Source: an uncultured Pelagibacteraceae bacterium (GTDB lineage Bacteria; Pseudomonadota; Alphaproteobacteria; Pelagibacterales; Pelagibacteraceae). Taken from it: DNA of 32,534 nucleotides. Each line of letters starts with the position of its first letter. Within the stretch, counting starts at the first letter, position 1. The notes below the pieces were generated by a model. It was not told the DNA's origin. It made no database searches and saw only the letters and a program-made list of their open reading frames with translations. Shown here one piece after another: positions 12,247 to 21,206 of this stretch. The translations under genes and the position numbers were made by a program. The DNA lies in the NCBI GenBank assembly GCA_902522325.1, contig CABYVA010000012.1, forward strand, positions 1 through 32,534. Reading direction: 5' to 3'.

Positions 12247-13533
12247 GTGAAGTTTGTTGAAATTTCGAAACTTTTTTCGTTAAATAAATCTACCTATGTT
12301 AATCTTAGATGGATTGCTTATATAGGTCAAATAGTTGCAATTTTAGTTGTTCAATTTTATTTTAAATTTAGTTTTAATTACACTATATGCATTGCAATTA
12401 TATTTTTAAGTGTTTTAAGCAATATTTATTTACAATTTTTAATAAAAGATAATCAAATAAATAATCTAACTTCCTCAATTTATTTAGGATTTGATATAAT
12501 ACAACTTGGAACTTTATTATATTACACTGGAGGAATAACTAATCCTTTTATTATTTTGTTAATAGTTCCTTCAGTGTTTTCTTCACAATATTTAAAAATA
12601 AAAAGTTCTATCTTTTTAGTTGCTTTAAGCACAATATCTTTAATTTTATTAACTTTTTATTATCAAGATTTACCAAGTCCAGGAAACCTTCATTTTCATG
12701 CACCAGATTATTATCTTTATGCAGTACCTTTATCTATATTTATAGGGCTAATTTTTTTAGTGTATTATGGAGTTAAATTTGGTGAAGAAAATAGGTTTAG
12801 AAAACAAGCTTACGATCAAATTCAAGAAATAATGGCAAAGGAAAATGAACTTCTTTCACTAGGAGGACAAGCCGCAGCAGCAGCCCATTCACTTGGAACT
12901 CCATTATCTACAATTTTATTAACAGCAAAAGAAATAAAAAAAGAGTATGGAAAAGATCAAAAACTTTCTAAAGATCTTGATTTATTGGTAAGTCAAAGTA
13001 ACAGGTGTAGTGAAATATTGAAAAAGCTATCTCTAAGTCCTAACATAGAAGATGAATTTATTAGTTCTAATATTTCTTTAAGTGAATATATTAATGAAAT
13101 TATTGATTCTTTTAAGGAAATTAGTAAGAAAAAATTTTTAGTTAATTTAGATCAATTTAAAAAAAAAATAAAAATTCATAAATCTGCTGAAATTGTTTAT
13201 GGAATAAGAAATTTTATTGGAAACGCAAATAAATTTAGTAAAAATAAAATAGAAGTTTTATTAGAAAGTAACGAAAAAGAAACTTGTATAATAATAAAAG
13301 ATGATGGCCTTGGTTTTCCCAAAGATTTAATTGATAAAAACAAATTAGGTGAGCCTTATATTAGATCAAAAGTCACCGGTGAAATTTCAAAATATGGATT
13401 CGGACTTGGAACTTTCATAGGCAAAACTCTTTTAGAAAAAAATTATGCATCTGTAAATTTTGAAAATATAAATGAAAATGGTGGTGCAATGGTAACAATT
13501 AAATGGAAAAATAAAGATTTAAAAAATATTTAA
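12247..13533 (+). CDS. regB: RegB/PrrB-type redox-sensing histidine kinase
   Basis: Membrane sensor kinase of the RegB/RegA (PrrB/PrrA) global redox two-component system. It has 428 residues and begins with GTG four bases after gyrB. About six hydrophobic segments occupy residues 20-175 and include the quinone-site motif GGITNPF (residues 95-101). The phospho-acceptor box [11 protein letters not shown] has His214. The N box (FIGNANKFS), G1 (DDGLGFP) and G2 (YGFGLGTF) complete the ATPase domain. A cysteine (Cys254, in SNRCSEIL) lies exactly 40 residues after His214, the same spacing as His225 to redox-active Cys265 in Rhodobacter RegB, so redox control is probably retained. The partner regulator RegA is not in the window. 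The stop overlaps that of convergent cobT by four bases. Confidence 0.9.
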   Translation: MKFVEISKLFSLNKSTYVNLRWIAYIGQIVAILVVQFYFKFSFNYTICIAIIFLSVLSNIYLQFLIKDNQINNLTSSIYLGFDIIQLGTLLYYTGGITNPFIILLIVPSVFSSQYLKIKSSIFLVALSTISLILLTFYYQDLPSPGNLHFHAPDYYLYAVPLSIFIGLIFLVYYGVKFGEENRFRKQAYDQIQEIMAKENELLSLGGQAAAAAHSLGTPLSTILLTAKEIKKEYGKDQKLSKDLDLLVSQSNRCSEILKKLSLSPNIEDEFISSNISLSEYINEIIDSFKEISKKKFLVNLDQFKKKIKIHKSAEIVYGIRNFIGNANKFSKNKIEVLLESNEKETCIIIKDDGLGFPKDLIDKNKLGEPYIRSKVTGEISKYGFGLGTFIGKTLLEKNYASVNFENINENGGAMVTIKWKNKDLKNI

Positions 13534-15311
13534 TTAAGTTTATTTTTATTTTCAAATAATCCACTTAATTGGCTTATCATTACATCTCCAAGTTCCTGAA
13601 CATCTGCTATTTTGATTGCTTTTTTATAATATCTTGAAACATCGTGTCCAATCCCTATTGCTAAAATTTCAATTTCACTTTTTTCTTCAATAAATTTAAC
13701 TATTTTTTTAAGATGTTTTTCTAAAAAATCACCATTATTTACTGAGAGAGTCGAGTCATCCACAGGAGCCCCATCTGATATTACCATTAAAATTTTTCTC
13801 TCTTCTTTTCTTTTTTTAATTCTATTGAACGCCCATGTGATTGCCTCTCCATCAATATTTTCTTTTAACAAGCCTTCTTTAAGCATCAAACCAATATTTT
13901 TTTTTGAAATACGCCAATGAGTGTCTGCACTTTTATAAATTATGTGTCTTAGGTCATTAAGTCGACCTGGGTTTTTAGGTTTATTATTTTTATTCCATTC
14001 TTCTCTACTTTTTCCACCTTTCCAATTTTTTGTAGTAAATCCTAAAATTTCTACCTTTACCGAACATCTTTCGAGAGTTCTGGACAATATGTCTGCGCAT
14101 AAAGCCGCGATGGTGATTGGCCTCCCTCTCATAGAACCTGAATTATCAATTAAAAGAGTGACAATTGTGTCTTTGAAATCTAATTCTTTTTCCTTTTTAA
14201 AAGAAAGTGAATTGTAAGGATCCATAATAATTCTTGGAAGTTTTGAACTATCTAATAATCCTTCTTCTAAATCAAATTCCCAAGATCTGTTTTGCTTTGC
14301 CAGAAGTTGTCTTTGAAGTTTGTTGGCAAGTTTAGTTATAAGATCTTGAAAAGTTATAAGTTGTTGGTCTAAATTTTTTCTTAATTTAGAAATTTCTTCC
14401 TCAGTTTCTAACTTTTCTGCTTTAGCAATTTCATCAAATTTATCAGTATAAATTGTATAGTTTTTATCAACTGAACTAGCATTCATTTTTTGTATTATTT
14501 TTTCATGGTTTTGCTTTTCTGAATTTGTATCTATAATTTGTTCATCAATTGAATATTGATCAAGATTATAATCACCCTCTATTCCACTTTCACTTTCATC
14601 TTGTTTATTTTGTATTTGTTCCTGTTCATTATTTTGCTGGGTATTATTTTGATTACTACCTTCATTTTCTTGAGGGTTCTTTTCTTCATTTTCTGACTCT
14701 AGAATTTCCATTTTTTGAAGTATTTCTGAGAATTTAGAATTATATATTTCTTGTTTTTCAGTGTTTTTAATTAAATACTCAATTTGATCATTCAATGAAT
14801 CATTAAAATCTTTTTCCCAAAAACTTAAAATTTTAGAAGATAAATTATTCAATTGAATGTTCAAAAAATTTTTAAGCATATATAATTCAAAAGCCTCATT
14901 AATATTCACATCATCTTTGCTTTTTAGTTGATCTTTACGTTTTAAATTTATTTTTTGAATATAATTTTCATTTATGTTTTTAGAAATTCCTTTTAACATT
15001 TTTGAACCTAAAATTTCGTATCTGATTTTTTCTGCAATATCATATAAAGATTTGCAAGATGCGTTATTGGGTAGATATTTCTGATAAATTTCTTTATTAG
15101 AAAATTTTTTTTTTAAAGCTTCAGAATCTGCCTCTGCTCTAAATTTAATAAAATCACTTCTACTATTTAAATTATCTAATTCGAAAAAATTGTAGTCCTT
15201 TAAATTTTTGCTTTTTTTATCAAAACTAGGTTTGTAATCGTCAGATATTACTTTAATAGTAGATGTTAAAGCTTGCCTGAATTTTTCTTTTAAATTTTCT
15301 TCTTTCTTCAT
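13530..15311 (-). CDS. cobT: CobT-like cobaltochelatase subunit (VWA domain)
   Basis: CobT is the VWA-domain partner of AAA+ CobS in the CobNST cobaltochelatase, which inserts cobalt into hydrogenobyrinic acid diamide. The 593-residue protein has a helical N-terminal region, an acidic, Asn/Gln-rich linker (about residues 206-262), and a C-terminal von Willebrand A domain with a complete MIDAS start DNSGSM (Asp389, Ser391, Ser393) followed by [10 protein letters not shown] and [10 protein letters not shown]. Its ATG directly abuts the cobS stop. No CobN or other cobalamin genes are seen nearby, and SAR11-type bacteria generally lack de novo B12 synthesis, so the function here may differ from cobalt chelation (inference). 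Confidence 0.9.
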   Translation of the reverse strand: MKKEENLKEKFRQALTSTIKVISDDYKPSFDKKSKNLKDYNFFELDNLNSRSDFIKFRAEADSEALKKKFSNKEIYQKYLPNNASCKSLYDIAEKIRYEILGSKMLKGISKNINENYIQKINLKRKDQLKSKDDVNINEAFELYMLKNFLNIQLNNLSSKILSFWEKDFNDSLNDQIEYLIKNTEKQEIYNSKFSEILQKMEILESENEEKNPQENEGSNQNNTQQNNEQEQIQNKQDESESGIEGDYNLDQYSIDEQIIDTNSEKQNHEKIIQKMNASSVDKNYTIYTDKFDEIAKAEKLETEEEISKLRKNLDQQLITFQDLITKLANKLQRQLLAKQNRSWEFDLEEGLLDSSKLPRIIMDPYNSLSFKKEKELDFKDTIVTLLIDNSGSMRGRPITIAALCADILSRTLERCSVKVEILGFTTKNWKGGKSREEWNKNNKPKNPGRLNDLRHIIYKSADTHWRISKKNIGLMLKEGLLKENIDGEAITWAFNRIKKRKEERKILMVISDGAPVDDSTLSVNNGDFLEKHLKKIVKFIEEKSEIEILAIGIGHDVSRYYKKAIKIADVQELGDVMISQLSGLFENKNKLN

Positions 15312-16286
15312 TTAAATCTGAATATTTATCATTGATTCAGGCAAATCTTCTCCAAAACATCTTTGATAATATTCAGCTATTATGTTCTTTTCTGCTTCAT
15401 CACACTTGTTTAAAAAAGTCACTCTAAAAGCATAACCAGTATCATTAAAAATTTCTGCATTTTCAGCCCAGTGTAATACTGTTCGTGGACTCATTACTGT
15501 AGATATATCTCCTGCTATAAAACCTTTTCTGGTTAATGATGCAACCTTTATCATGTTGGATACTTTTTCTTTACCTTTTGCATTATTTAGATTTTTATTT
15601 TTTCCTAAAATAATTTCCATTTCGTTTTCTAGACTTAAATAATTTAGAGTTGTTACTATATTCCATCTGTCCATCTGTCCTTGGTTAATTTGTTGAGTTC
15701 CATGATATAAACCAGTTGTATCACCTAATCCCACAGTATTAGTCGTAGCAAATAATCTAAAAAATTTATTTTGCTTTAATACTTTATTTTTATCTAACAA
15801 TGTAAAGTTTCCTTCCGATTCCAAAACTCTTTGAATTACAAACATTACATCTGGACGTCCAGCATCATACTCGTCAAAAACTAGCGCAACTGCGTTTTGA
15901 ATTGACCAAGGTAATATGCCTTCTTTAAATTCTGTTATTTGTTTTTTATCTTTAAGTACTATTGCATCTTTTCCTATCAAATCAATTCTACTCACATGGC
16001 TATCAAGATTCACTCTTACGCAGGGCCAATTTAATCTTGCCGCAACTTGTTCTATATGTGTAGATTTACCTGTTCCGTGGTATCCTTGAATTAAAACTCT
16101 TTTATTGAATTTGAATCCAGATAAAATAGCTAGGGTAGTATCTCTATCAAATTTATAATTTTTATCAATTTCAGGAACATAATCATTTTTTTTTGAGAAA
16201 GCATCTATTTCTAGATTTGAGTCAATTCCAAAAACTTGCTTTGTAGATATTTTTATATCTGGCTGTATGTTTAGATTAGTAGTCAA
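15312..16286 (-). CDS. cobS: CobS-like AAA+ ATPase
   Basis: MoxR-type AAA+ ATPase that forms a ring with CobT to drive the aerobic cobaltochelatase. It has 324 residues, close to the family length. Walker A is GYHGTGKST (residues 68-76), Walker B VFDEYD (136-141), sensor 1 LFATTNT near 180, and the family-typical [18 protein letters not shown] follows. The N-terminal [14 protein letters not shown] is also typical of alphaproteobacterial CobS. It overlaps the upstream J-domain gene by 11 bases and is followed by cobT with no gap, so the three are probably one transcript. As for CobT, the physiological substrate is uncertain without CobN. Confidence 0.93.
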   Translation of the reverse strand: MTTNLNIQPDIKISTKQVFGIDSNLEIDAFSKKNDYVPEIDKNYKFDRDTTLAILSGFKFNKRVLIQGYHGTGKSTHIEQVAARLNWPCVRVNLDSHVSRIDLIGKDAIVLKDKKQITEFKEGILPWSIQNAVALVFDEYDAGRPDVMFVIQRVLESEGNFTLLDKNKVLKQNKFFRLFATTNTVGLGDTTGLYHGTQQINQGQMDRWNIVTTLNYLSLENEMEIILGKNKNLNNAKGKEKVSNMIKVASLTRKGFIAGDISTVMSPRTVLHWAENAEIFNDTGYAFRVTFLNKCDEAEKNIIAEYYQRCFGEDLPESMINIQI

Positions 16287-16785
16287 TTTTTTCTCTATAA
16301 GTATTTTTTAGTTGAGTATAAGCTAAAGTAATTAGTTTTAGTTTTTCCTCATATTTTTTATTTCCTGGATTCATATCAGGGTGAAATTTTTTGACAAGAG
16401 TTTTAAATTTATCATGTATTTTTTCCCATTTTAAACCAACACTTAATCCCAAGATACCAAATGCCTTTATATCTTTATGATCAAACTTAAAATCATTTCT
16501 TAATTTTGATTTATCAAATTCGTCTTTCAAAGTGTTATTCCATAGGACTTTGAAAAAATTATCTGAAGAACTAAAGCTTTGCGTCTTTTTATGCCAAGTC
16601 ATATCAGATTTTAAAAAATTATAAATTTGCTCATCATTCATTCCTGAAAAATAGTTCCAATTTTTATTGAATTCCTTAACATGGTTTAAACATAATAATC
16701 TGTAGTTTTTACTATTATCTTTTTCAATTGGAGCCTTGTATTCTCCTATTTCAAAACAATTATTCCAATCACAAATATTTTTCAT
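16276..16785 (-). CDS. J-domain co-chaperone preceding cobS
   Basis: A 169-residue DnaJ-like protein of the kind found immediately upstream of cobS in many alphaproteobacteria. The N-terminus has a probable zinc-binding arrangement (Cys5, Cys10, Cys32, His35) and an [17 protein letters not shown] motif (about residues 38-54). A C-terminal J domain (about 107-165) carries the HPD tripeptide (135-137) that stimulates Hsp70/DnaK ATPase. There is no Gly/Phe region or cysteine-repeat domain, so it is a specialised type III J protein, perhaps assisting assembly of the CobST complex (inference from conserved neighbourhood). It is divergent from bolA with only 26 bp between start codons. Confidence 0.88.
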   Translation of the reverse strand: MKNICDWNNCFEIGEYKAPIEKDNSKNYRLLCLNHVKEFNKNWNYFSGMNDEQIYNFLKSDMTWHKKTQSFSSSDNFFKVLWNNTLKDEFDKSKLRNDFKFDHKDIKAFGILGLSVGLKWEKIHDKFKTLVKKFHPDMNPGNKKYEEKLKLITLAYTQLKNTYREKIDY

Positions 16786-16792
16786 ATTATGC

Positions 16793-16798
16793 TATTAT
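16793..16798 (+). promoter_or_regulatory. Candidate -10 box for bolA
   Basis: TATTAT on the plus strand, overlapping the minus-strand TATAAT. Transcription would start near 16805, about seven bases before the bolA ATG (16812). No -35 box is clear on either strand. Confidence 0.35.
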
Positions 16799-16799
16799 A
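16794..16799 (-). promoter_or_regulatory. Candidate -10 box for the J-domain/cobST operon
   Basis: On the minus strand this reads TATAAT. A start site about seven bases downstream would fall one or two bases before the ATG at 16785, giving an essentially leaderless message. The opposite-strand TATTAT at 16793-16798 overlaps it. Confidence 0.4.
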
Positions 16800-16811
16800 C
16801 AAATATTTTTT

Positions 16812-17072
16812 ATGGATATAAATGAATTAATTTCAACTGTTAAAAAAAAAATTAGAGATAATATCTCATTAGAAAAAATAGATGTTGAAGATAAAACTTT
16901 TTTACATAAAAATCATGACTCTCACGAACTTGGAAAATTCCATTTAAAATTAATTATTACATCTATAGAATTAAAAAAAATGAATAAAATAGAGTCAACA
17001 AAGAGAATTTATAATGTTTTGGAAAAAGAATTAAAAACGCATATACATTCTATACAAATTTTAATTCTTTAG
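16812..17072 (+). CDS. bolA: BolA-family protein
   Basis: An 86-residue BolA/IbaG-family protein, a class that binds monothiol glutaredoxins and [2Fe-2S] clusters and affects iron and envelope stress responses. The conserved core is LHKNHDSHELGKFHLKLII (residues 31-49), followed by the helix with STKRIYNVLEKELKTHIHSI, in place of the family's terminal HAL motif. The frame is open further upstream, but ATG 16812 gives the normal length and avoids overlapping the divergent J-domain gene. The 3' end overlaps the convergent aroB end by 12 bases. Whether it is closer to BolA or IbaG cannot be settled by eye. Confidence 0.82.
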   Translation: MDINELISTVKKKIRDNISLEKIDVEDKTFLHKNHDSHELGKFHLKLIITSIELKKMNKIESTKRIYNVLEKELKTHIHSIQILIL

Positions 17073-18167
17073 TTCATTTTTTATAAAGGAACTTATTTTT
17101 TTCTGATTAAATTTTAAATCTATAATAGGACTACCAATTTTTTTTAATAAAATTAGATTAATTTTATCACTGTTATTTTTTTTATCTTTATTCATAAATG
17201 AAATTATAGTTTTAAAATTATTAATAGAAAAATATTTTTTAGGTGACATTTTTATCTTAAATTTATTTAAATGATTATTAATTAATTGAAATTCATTTTT
17301 CGATAATAAATTATTTTTTAAACTAAATTTAGACGCACTCATTATTCCCATAATGACAGCTTCACCATGATTTAATTTTTTTGAATATTTTAATGAAGCC
17401 TCATATGCATGTGCAAATGTATGCCCAAAATTTAGTACTTTTCTTAATTTTTTTTCCTTTTCATCTTTTTCAACTATTTTTTTTTTTATCAAACAGCTTT
17501 GATAGATTGATTTTTCTATAAAAGGTGTTTTTAAGTTTAAAATTTTCGATGCATTTTTATTTAAAAATAAAAAAAACTGTTTATTAGAAATTATTGAATG
17601 CTTTAATATTTCCCCATAACCACAGATTATTTCTCTTTTTGGAAGCGTTTTTAAAAAGTTAGTATCAGATATAACTATAGATGGCTGATAAAATGATCCA
17701 ATCAAATTTTTTCCACTAGATGTATTTATTCCTGTTTTGCCTCCTATTGATGAGTCTACTTGCGCTAAAAGTGTAGTAGGAATATTTATAAATTTAATTC
17801 CTCTTTTAAAAATACTTGCTGCAAATCCAGATACATCTCCTACAATACCACCACCTACAGATATTAAACAATCATTTCTATGAAAATTATTTTTTAAAAG
17901 TGTTTCCAATATCTTGTTAACATTTGTTTGATTTTTATTTAATTCACTTGCTTTAAAAAAATGAAAAAAATTTTTTTTTTTAGATAAGGATTTAATAATT
18001 TTTTTTACTAAAACTTTTGGAACTTTGCTGTCTATAATTAATAAAGATTTATTAAATTTTATTGAATTTTGATTTAGTATTTTGGATAATTTATTTATTA
18101 TTCCAGATCCAATAATTATTGAATATTTATTATTATTTGTATTTACTTTTAATTTAGTTATTTTCAT
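17061..18167 (-). CDS. aroB: 3-dehydroquinate synthase
   Basis: Second enzyme of the shikimate pathway, converting DAHP to 3-dehydroquinate using NAD+ and zinc. Its 368 residues are normal. Diagnostic segments are the NAD-binding GGGIVGDVSGFAASIFKRG (about residues 102-120), PTTLLAQVDSSIGGKTGIN, and the metal ligands in LNFGHTFAHAYE (about 245-256) and NHGEAV. It begins inside the end of aroK (14-base overlap), and the two adjacent-pathway enzymes are plainly coupled. It is convergent with bolA. Lysine and isoleucine content is high but no motif is damaged. Confidence 0.97.
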   Translation of the reverse strand: MKITKLKVNTNNNKYSIIIGSGIINKLSKILNQNSIKFNKSLLIIDSKVPKVLVKKIIKSLSKKKNFFHFFKASELNKNQTNVNKILETLLKNNFHRNDCLISVGGGIVGDVSGFAASIFKRGIKFINIPTTLLAQVDSSIGGKTGINTSSGKNLIGSFYQPSIVISDTNFLKTLPKREIICGYGEILKHSIISNKQFFLFLNKNASKILNLKTPFIEKSIYQSCLIKKKIVEKDEKEKKLRKVLNFGHTFAHAYEASLKYSKKLNHGEAVIMGIMSASKFSLKNNLLSKNEFQLINNHLNKFKIKMSPKKYFSINNFKTIISFMNKDKKNNSDKINLILLKKIGSPIIDLKFNQKKISSFIKNELKN

Positions 18168-18666
18168 ATAAGTGTAAAATTTTTTTTACTATTTCATTTT
18201 TTGTATGGTTATTACAGTGTATTTCAAAATTTGCTTTAGAATATATTTTTGAACGATTTAAAATTAGATCATTAATTTCTATATTACTCAAGTTAGCAGT
18301 CAAAGGTCTTGTTTTATTTTTATTAATTCTATTTATTAACGTTTTTGCATCCCAGTTTAACCAAAAAGATGAGTGATTTGATATTATTTCATCTCTTATT
18401 TTTTTATTTAAAAAACCACCACCACCAAGAGATATAACACTATTATAAGATTTTAAAAAATTAATTGTGGTTTTTTCTTCGAGCTTTCGAAAAAAAATTT
18501 CACCTTTTTTTTTAAAAATATCATAAATTTTCATTTTCATTTCTTTTTCAATAATTTTATCAATATCAAAAAAATTTATATTTAGTCTCTTTGAAACTAA
18601 ATAGCCTATTGTGGACTTTCCCGAAGCCATCATGCCTATTAAAACTAGGTTTTTTTTTGATTTCAT
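18154..18666 (-). CDS. aroK: Shikimate kinase
   Basis: Phosphorylates shikimate at the 3-OH in aromatic amino-acid synthesis; 170 residues, normal length. The P-loop is GMMASGKST (residues 11-19). FFDIDKIIE (near 33-41, with the substrate-binding Asp), FFRKLE and SLGGGGF (about 79-85) are the shikimate-binding motifs, and the lid has TRPL. It is first in an aroK-aroB pair, the common alphaproteobacterial arrangement, and divergent from a small membrane protein gene with 59 bp between starts. Confidence 0.96.
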   Translation of the reverse strand: MKSKKNLVLIGMMASGKSTIGYLVSKRLNINFFDIDKIIEKEMKMKIYDIFKKKGEIFFRKLEEKTTINFLKSYNSVISLGGGGFLNKKIRDEIISNHSSFWLNWDAKTLINRINKNKTRPLTANLSNIEINDLILNRSKIYSKANFEIHCNNHTKNEIVKKILHLYENN

Positions 18667-18725
18667 AAATTTCTTTTATTGAAAAAACACAAATATGTCT
18701 TAATTAATTGTATAGTGAAAATATT

Positions 18726-18908
18726 ATGAAATTTCATAAAAGACAAGGGGACAGGTCTGGCTTTTTTGTAAAAATTTTAATTAAACTTGCTTTGATTGTT
18801 GTTTTAGTTTTCGCAGTAATAATATTTATTGATAAAATAGATTTCCCTACTCCAAATAAAAAAATTGAAAAAATAATATCAAATGAAAATCTTAAAGTTG
18901 TTAAATAA
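18726..18908 (+). CDS. Small single-pass membrane protein, unknown function
   Basis: A 60-residue protein I do not recognise. It has a basic N-terminus (MKFHKRQGDR), one strongly hydrophobic helix (about residues 14-38) and a short polar C-terminus, so an N-in membrane anchor is likely. A TTG at 18708 is an alternative start in the same frame, but ATG 18726 fits better: TATAGT at 18711-18716 could be a -10 box giving a near-leaderless message. Its end overlaps the next gene by 26 bases, suggesting coupled expression with the exported 591-residue protein. Confidence 0.65.
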   Translation: MKFHKRQGDRSGFFVKILIKLALIVVLVFAVIIFIDKIDFPTPNKKIEKIISNENLKVVK

Positions 18909-20658
18909 AGTAAATTTATCAATTATTTTGATTTTTTTTTTTACGTTTGTTTTTAAATCCAGTTCAAATGAACCTGTAGATATATGGAATGTTGATACAA
19001 AAAAAGAGGCAGAGGAAACTAAAATTATCATAAACGAAAGTAGTGTACCAGATGATGATTTAGAAGAATCAATTTATGAAAAACAAATCAATAGTCAGAA
19101 TCAAAACATTTTGGAAATTGAACAAGATGAAACATTAATATCTAAAAAAATAAAAATAGCAGGATTATATGATCCTTCTGAAAACGATTTAAATATTAAT
19201 ATGTGGTCTAATTCTGACGGCAATCAAATATTAGATATTAACAACAGAATTAAAAATTTAAAATTATCACAAGATTCAAAAGAAATTTTAAATACATTAT
19301 TTTTAACAAATTCTTATTTTCCTAATAAAAATATTACTGAAGAAGAATTTGTTAAATTAAAAATAGATTTACTTATAAGAAATAAAGAAACTAAATTAAT
19401 TGAAGATTATGTAATTAAAAATAAAGGTTTCAAAGAAAATGTTGAATTAATTAAATTTGCAGTAAATGAAAACTTGTCAAAAGCGAAACTTGAAAAATCT
19501 TGTGATCTGTTATCAAAAGTAGAAGAAAATTTTAATGATAATTATTTAACTAAATTTATTATTTACTGTTTAATTAGTAATAATAAAAAAGAAGAGGCTC
19601 AACTACAATTTGATTTAAAGAAAGAACAAGGTTTTAAAGATAAATTTTTTGAAAATATATTTAATTATTTAATTGGTTATTCAGATAAAACTGATAATAA
19701 AATTTCAGAAAAATCGATTTTAGATTTTCATTTATCTCATAGAACGATTTCTAATTTTGAATTTGAACCAAATGAATCTACATCCAAAATTATATGGGCA
19801 TACCTTTCGTCTTCAAATTTACTTGATGATATTGCAAGTGTAGATTTAGAAGATAAAAATAAAATTGCTATTATTGAAAAAGCCACTCACGAAGGTAATT
19901 ATAGAGAAAAAGATTTATTTGATCTCTATAAAAGATTTCAATTTAATATAAATCAGCTTTTAACCATTAAACAATCTTATAAACTTTTGGAAAATTCAGA
20001 AGCAAGAGCTCTAGTCTATCAAGGTATTTTAATTACCAATGAAGTTAATTATAAATTAGAGCTTATTAAGCTTTTAAAAGATTTATTTTTAAAAGATGAC
20101 ATTACTAATGCATTTAAATTAGAGTTAGTTCGTCTTTTAAAAGAAGTAAAAGAAGATGATATACCCTCAAATTATTTAAGTTTTTACAATAATTTTTTAA
20201 ATGAGGAACAAAATAATTTTAAAAAAATTAAAATTAACAATAAAATTCTTCATAAATCAAAATTATTAAATTATTTTAGATCAGATATACCAAAAAAAAA
20301 TGTAGAAAAAGATTTAAATGATCTATTGAGAAAAATTAAAAAAAATAAAAATTATTTTTTTTCTACAAAAGATATAATTTTAATTGAGTCATTAAAATCT
20401 GACGGTATAAAAGTTTCAAAAAAATATGATAATCTTTATGAAAAAGAAACTTTAAACATGCCTGAAGATATACAAAAATTAATTAACAATAATGATGTTG
20501 GAATGGTTTTACTGAGATTAGTTGAAGTTATAGGACAAGATAATTTAAATGATATTGGATCTGAAACACTATATTTTATAATAAGTGCGCTAAATCAGCT
20601 TAATATTGATAAGTTAAGAAATAAAATTTTATTAAAAGTTCTTCCTTTAAAAGTTTAA
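18883..20658 (+). CDS. Exported protein of unknown function
   Basis: A 591-residue protein with no recognised catalytic motif. Residues 1-28 form a signal peptide (basic start, long Ile/Phe-rich core, then SSSNEP), so it is probably periplasmic or membrane-tethered. A charged, disordered-looking segment (about 30-90) precedes a long, mostly helical region rich in Lys, Glu, Asn and Leu, which could be a TPR/SEL1-like solenoid, though I cannot align repeats with confidence. It overlaps the small membrane protein by 26 bases and ends 21 bp before def. Unlike its neighbours it has no obvious link to formyl-Met processing. Start ATG 18883 is supported by the signal peptide. Confidence 0.75.
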   Translation: MKILKLLNKVNLSIILIFFFTFVFKSSSNEPVDIWNVDTKKEAEETKIIINESSVPDDDLEESIYEKQINSQNQNILEIEQDETLISKKIKIAGLYDPSENDLNINMWSNSDGNQILDINNRIKNLKLSQDSKEILNTLFLTNSYFPNKNITEEEFVKLKIDLLIRNKETKLIEDYVIKNKGFKENVELIKFAVNENLSKAKLEKSCDLLSKVEENFNDNYLTKFIIYCLISNNKKEEAQLQFDLKKEQGFKDKFFENIFNYLIGYSDKTDNKISEKSILDFHLSHRTISNFEFEPNESTSKIIWAYLSSSNLLDDIASVDLEDKNKIAIIEKATHEGNYREKDLFDLYKRFQFNINQLLTIKQSYKLLENSEARALVYQGILITNEVNYKLELIKLLKDLFLKDDITNAFKLELVRLLKEVKEDDIPSNYLSFYNNFLNEEQNNFKKIKINNKILHKSKLLNYFRSDIPKKNVEKDLNDLLRKIKKNKNYFFSTKDIILIESLKSDGIKVSKKYDNLYEKETLNMPEDIQKLINNNDVGMVLLRLVEVIGQDNLNDIGSETLYFIISALNQLNIDKLRNKILLKVLPLKV

Positions 20659-20679
20659 AAAATATAATAAAATTACCTT

Positions 20680-21204
20680 ATGGCAGTTAAAACAATTATT
20701 ACAGAGCCTAATAAGATATTAAGACAAATATCTAAACCAGTTGTAACAGTTAACGAAACTGAACAGAAATTAATGGATGATATGTTAGATACCATGTACG
20801 CAGCTAAAGGAATTGGTTTGGCAGCAATACAAATTGGTATACCCAAAAGAATAATAGTTATGGATATTTCAAAAGATCAAGACAAAAATGAACCAATGTA
20901 TTTTGTTAATCCTATAATTAAAAATAAAAATATTAAAAAATCTATTTATGAAGAAGGCTGTTTATCAGTTCCAGGCCAATTTGCTGAGGTAGAAAGACCA
21001 AGCAAATGTGAAGTTGAATATCTAGATTATCATGGTCAAAAAAAAGTTTTAAAAGCCGAAGGTCTTTTGGCAACTTGTATTCAACATGAAATGGATCATT
21101 TAGAGGGAATTTTATTTATTGATTATTTATCAAAATTAAAAAAATCAATGATTATAAAAAAACTATCCAAATTAAAAAATAATGAAGACAGAGTTGTTCT
21201 TTAG
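20680..21204 (+). CDS. def: Peptide deformylase
   Basis: Removes the formyl group from N-terminal Met of nascent proteins. The 174-residue protein has all three metallo-deformylase motifs: GIGLAAIQ (residues 44-51), EGCLS (92-96, metal ligand Cys94) and HEMDH (136-140, ligands His136 and His140, catalytic Glu137). It lies in the classic def-fmt pair with two bases between the genes, so the enzymes that add and remove formyl groups are co-expressed. The lysine-rich C-terminus follows a standard core. Confidence 0.98.
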   Translation: MAVKTIITEPNKILRQISKPVVTVNETEQKLMDDMLDTMYAAKGIGLAAIQIGIPKRIIVMDISKDQDKNEPMYFVNPIIKNKNIKKSIYEEGCLSVPGQFAEVERPSKCEVEYLDYHGQKKVLKAEGLLATCIQHEMDHLEGILFIDYLSKLKKSMIIKKLSKLKNNEDRVVL

Positions 21205-21206
21205 TT

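Noticed and set aside
16728-16811. Upstream extension of the bolA frame by 28 codons
   Set aside because: It overlaps the divergent J-domain gene and exceeds the BolA family length; ATG 16812 fits the fold.
18708-18725. TTG start extending the 60-residue membrane protein by six residues
   Set aside because: The ATG at 18726 gives a standard basic N-terminus; the TTG would overlap the likely -10 box TATAGT.
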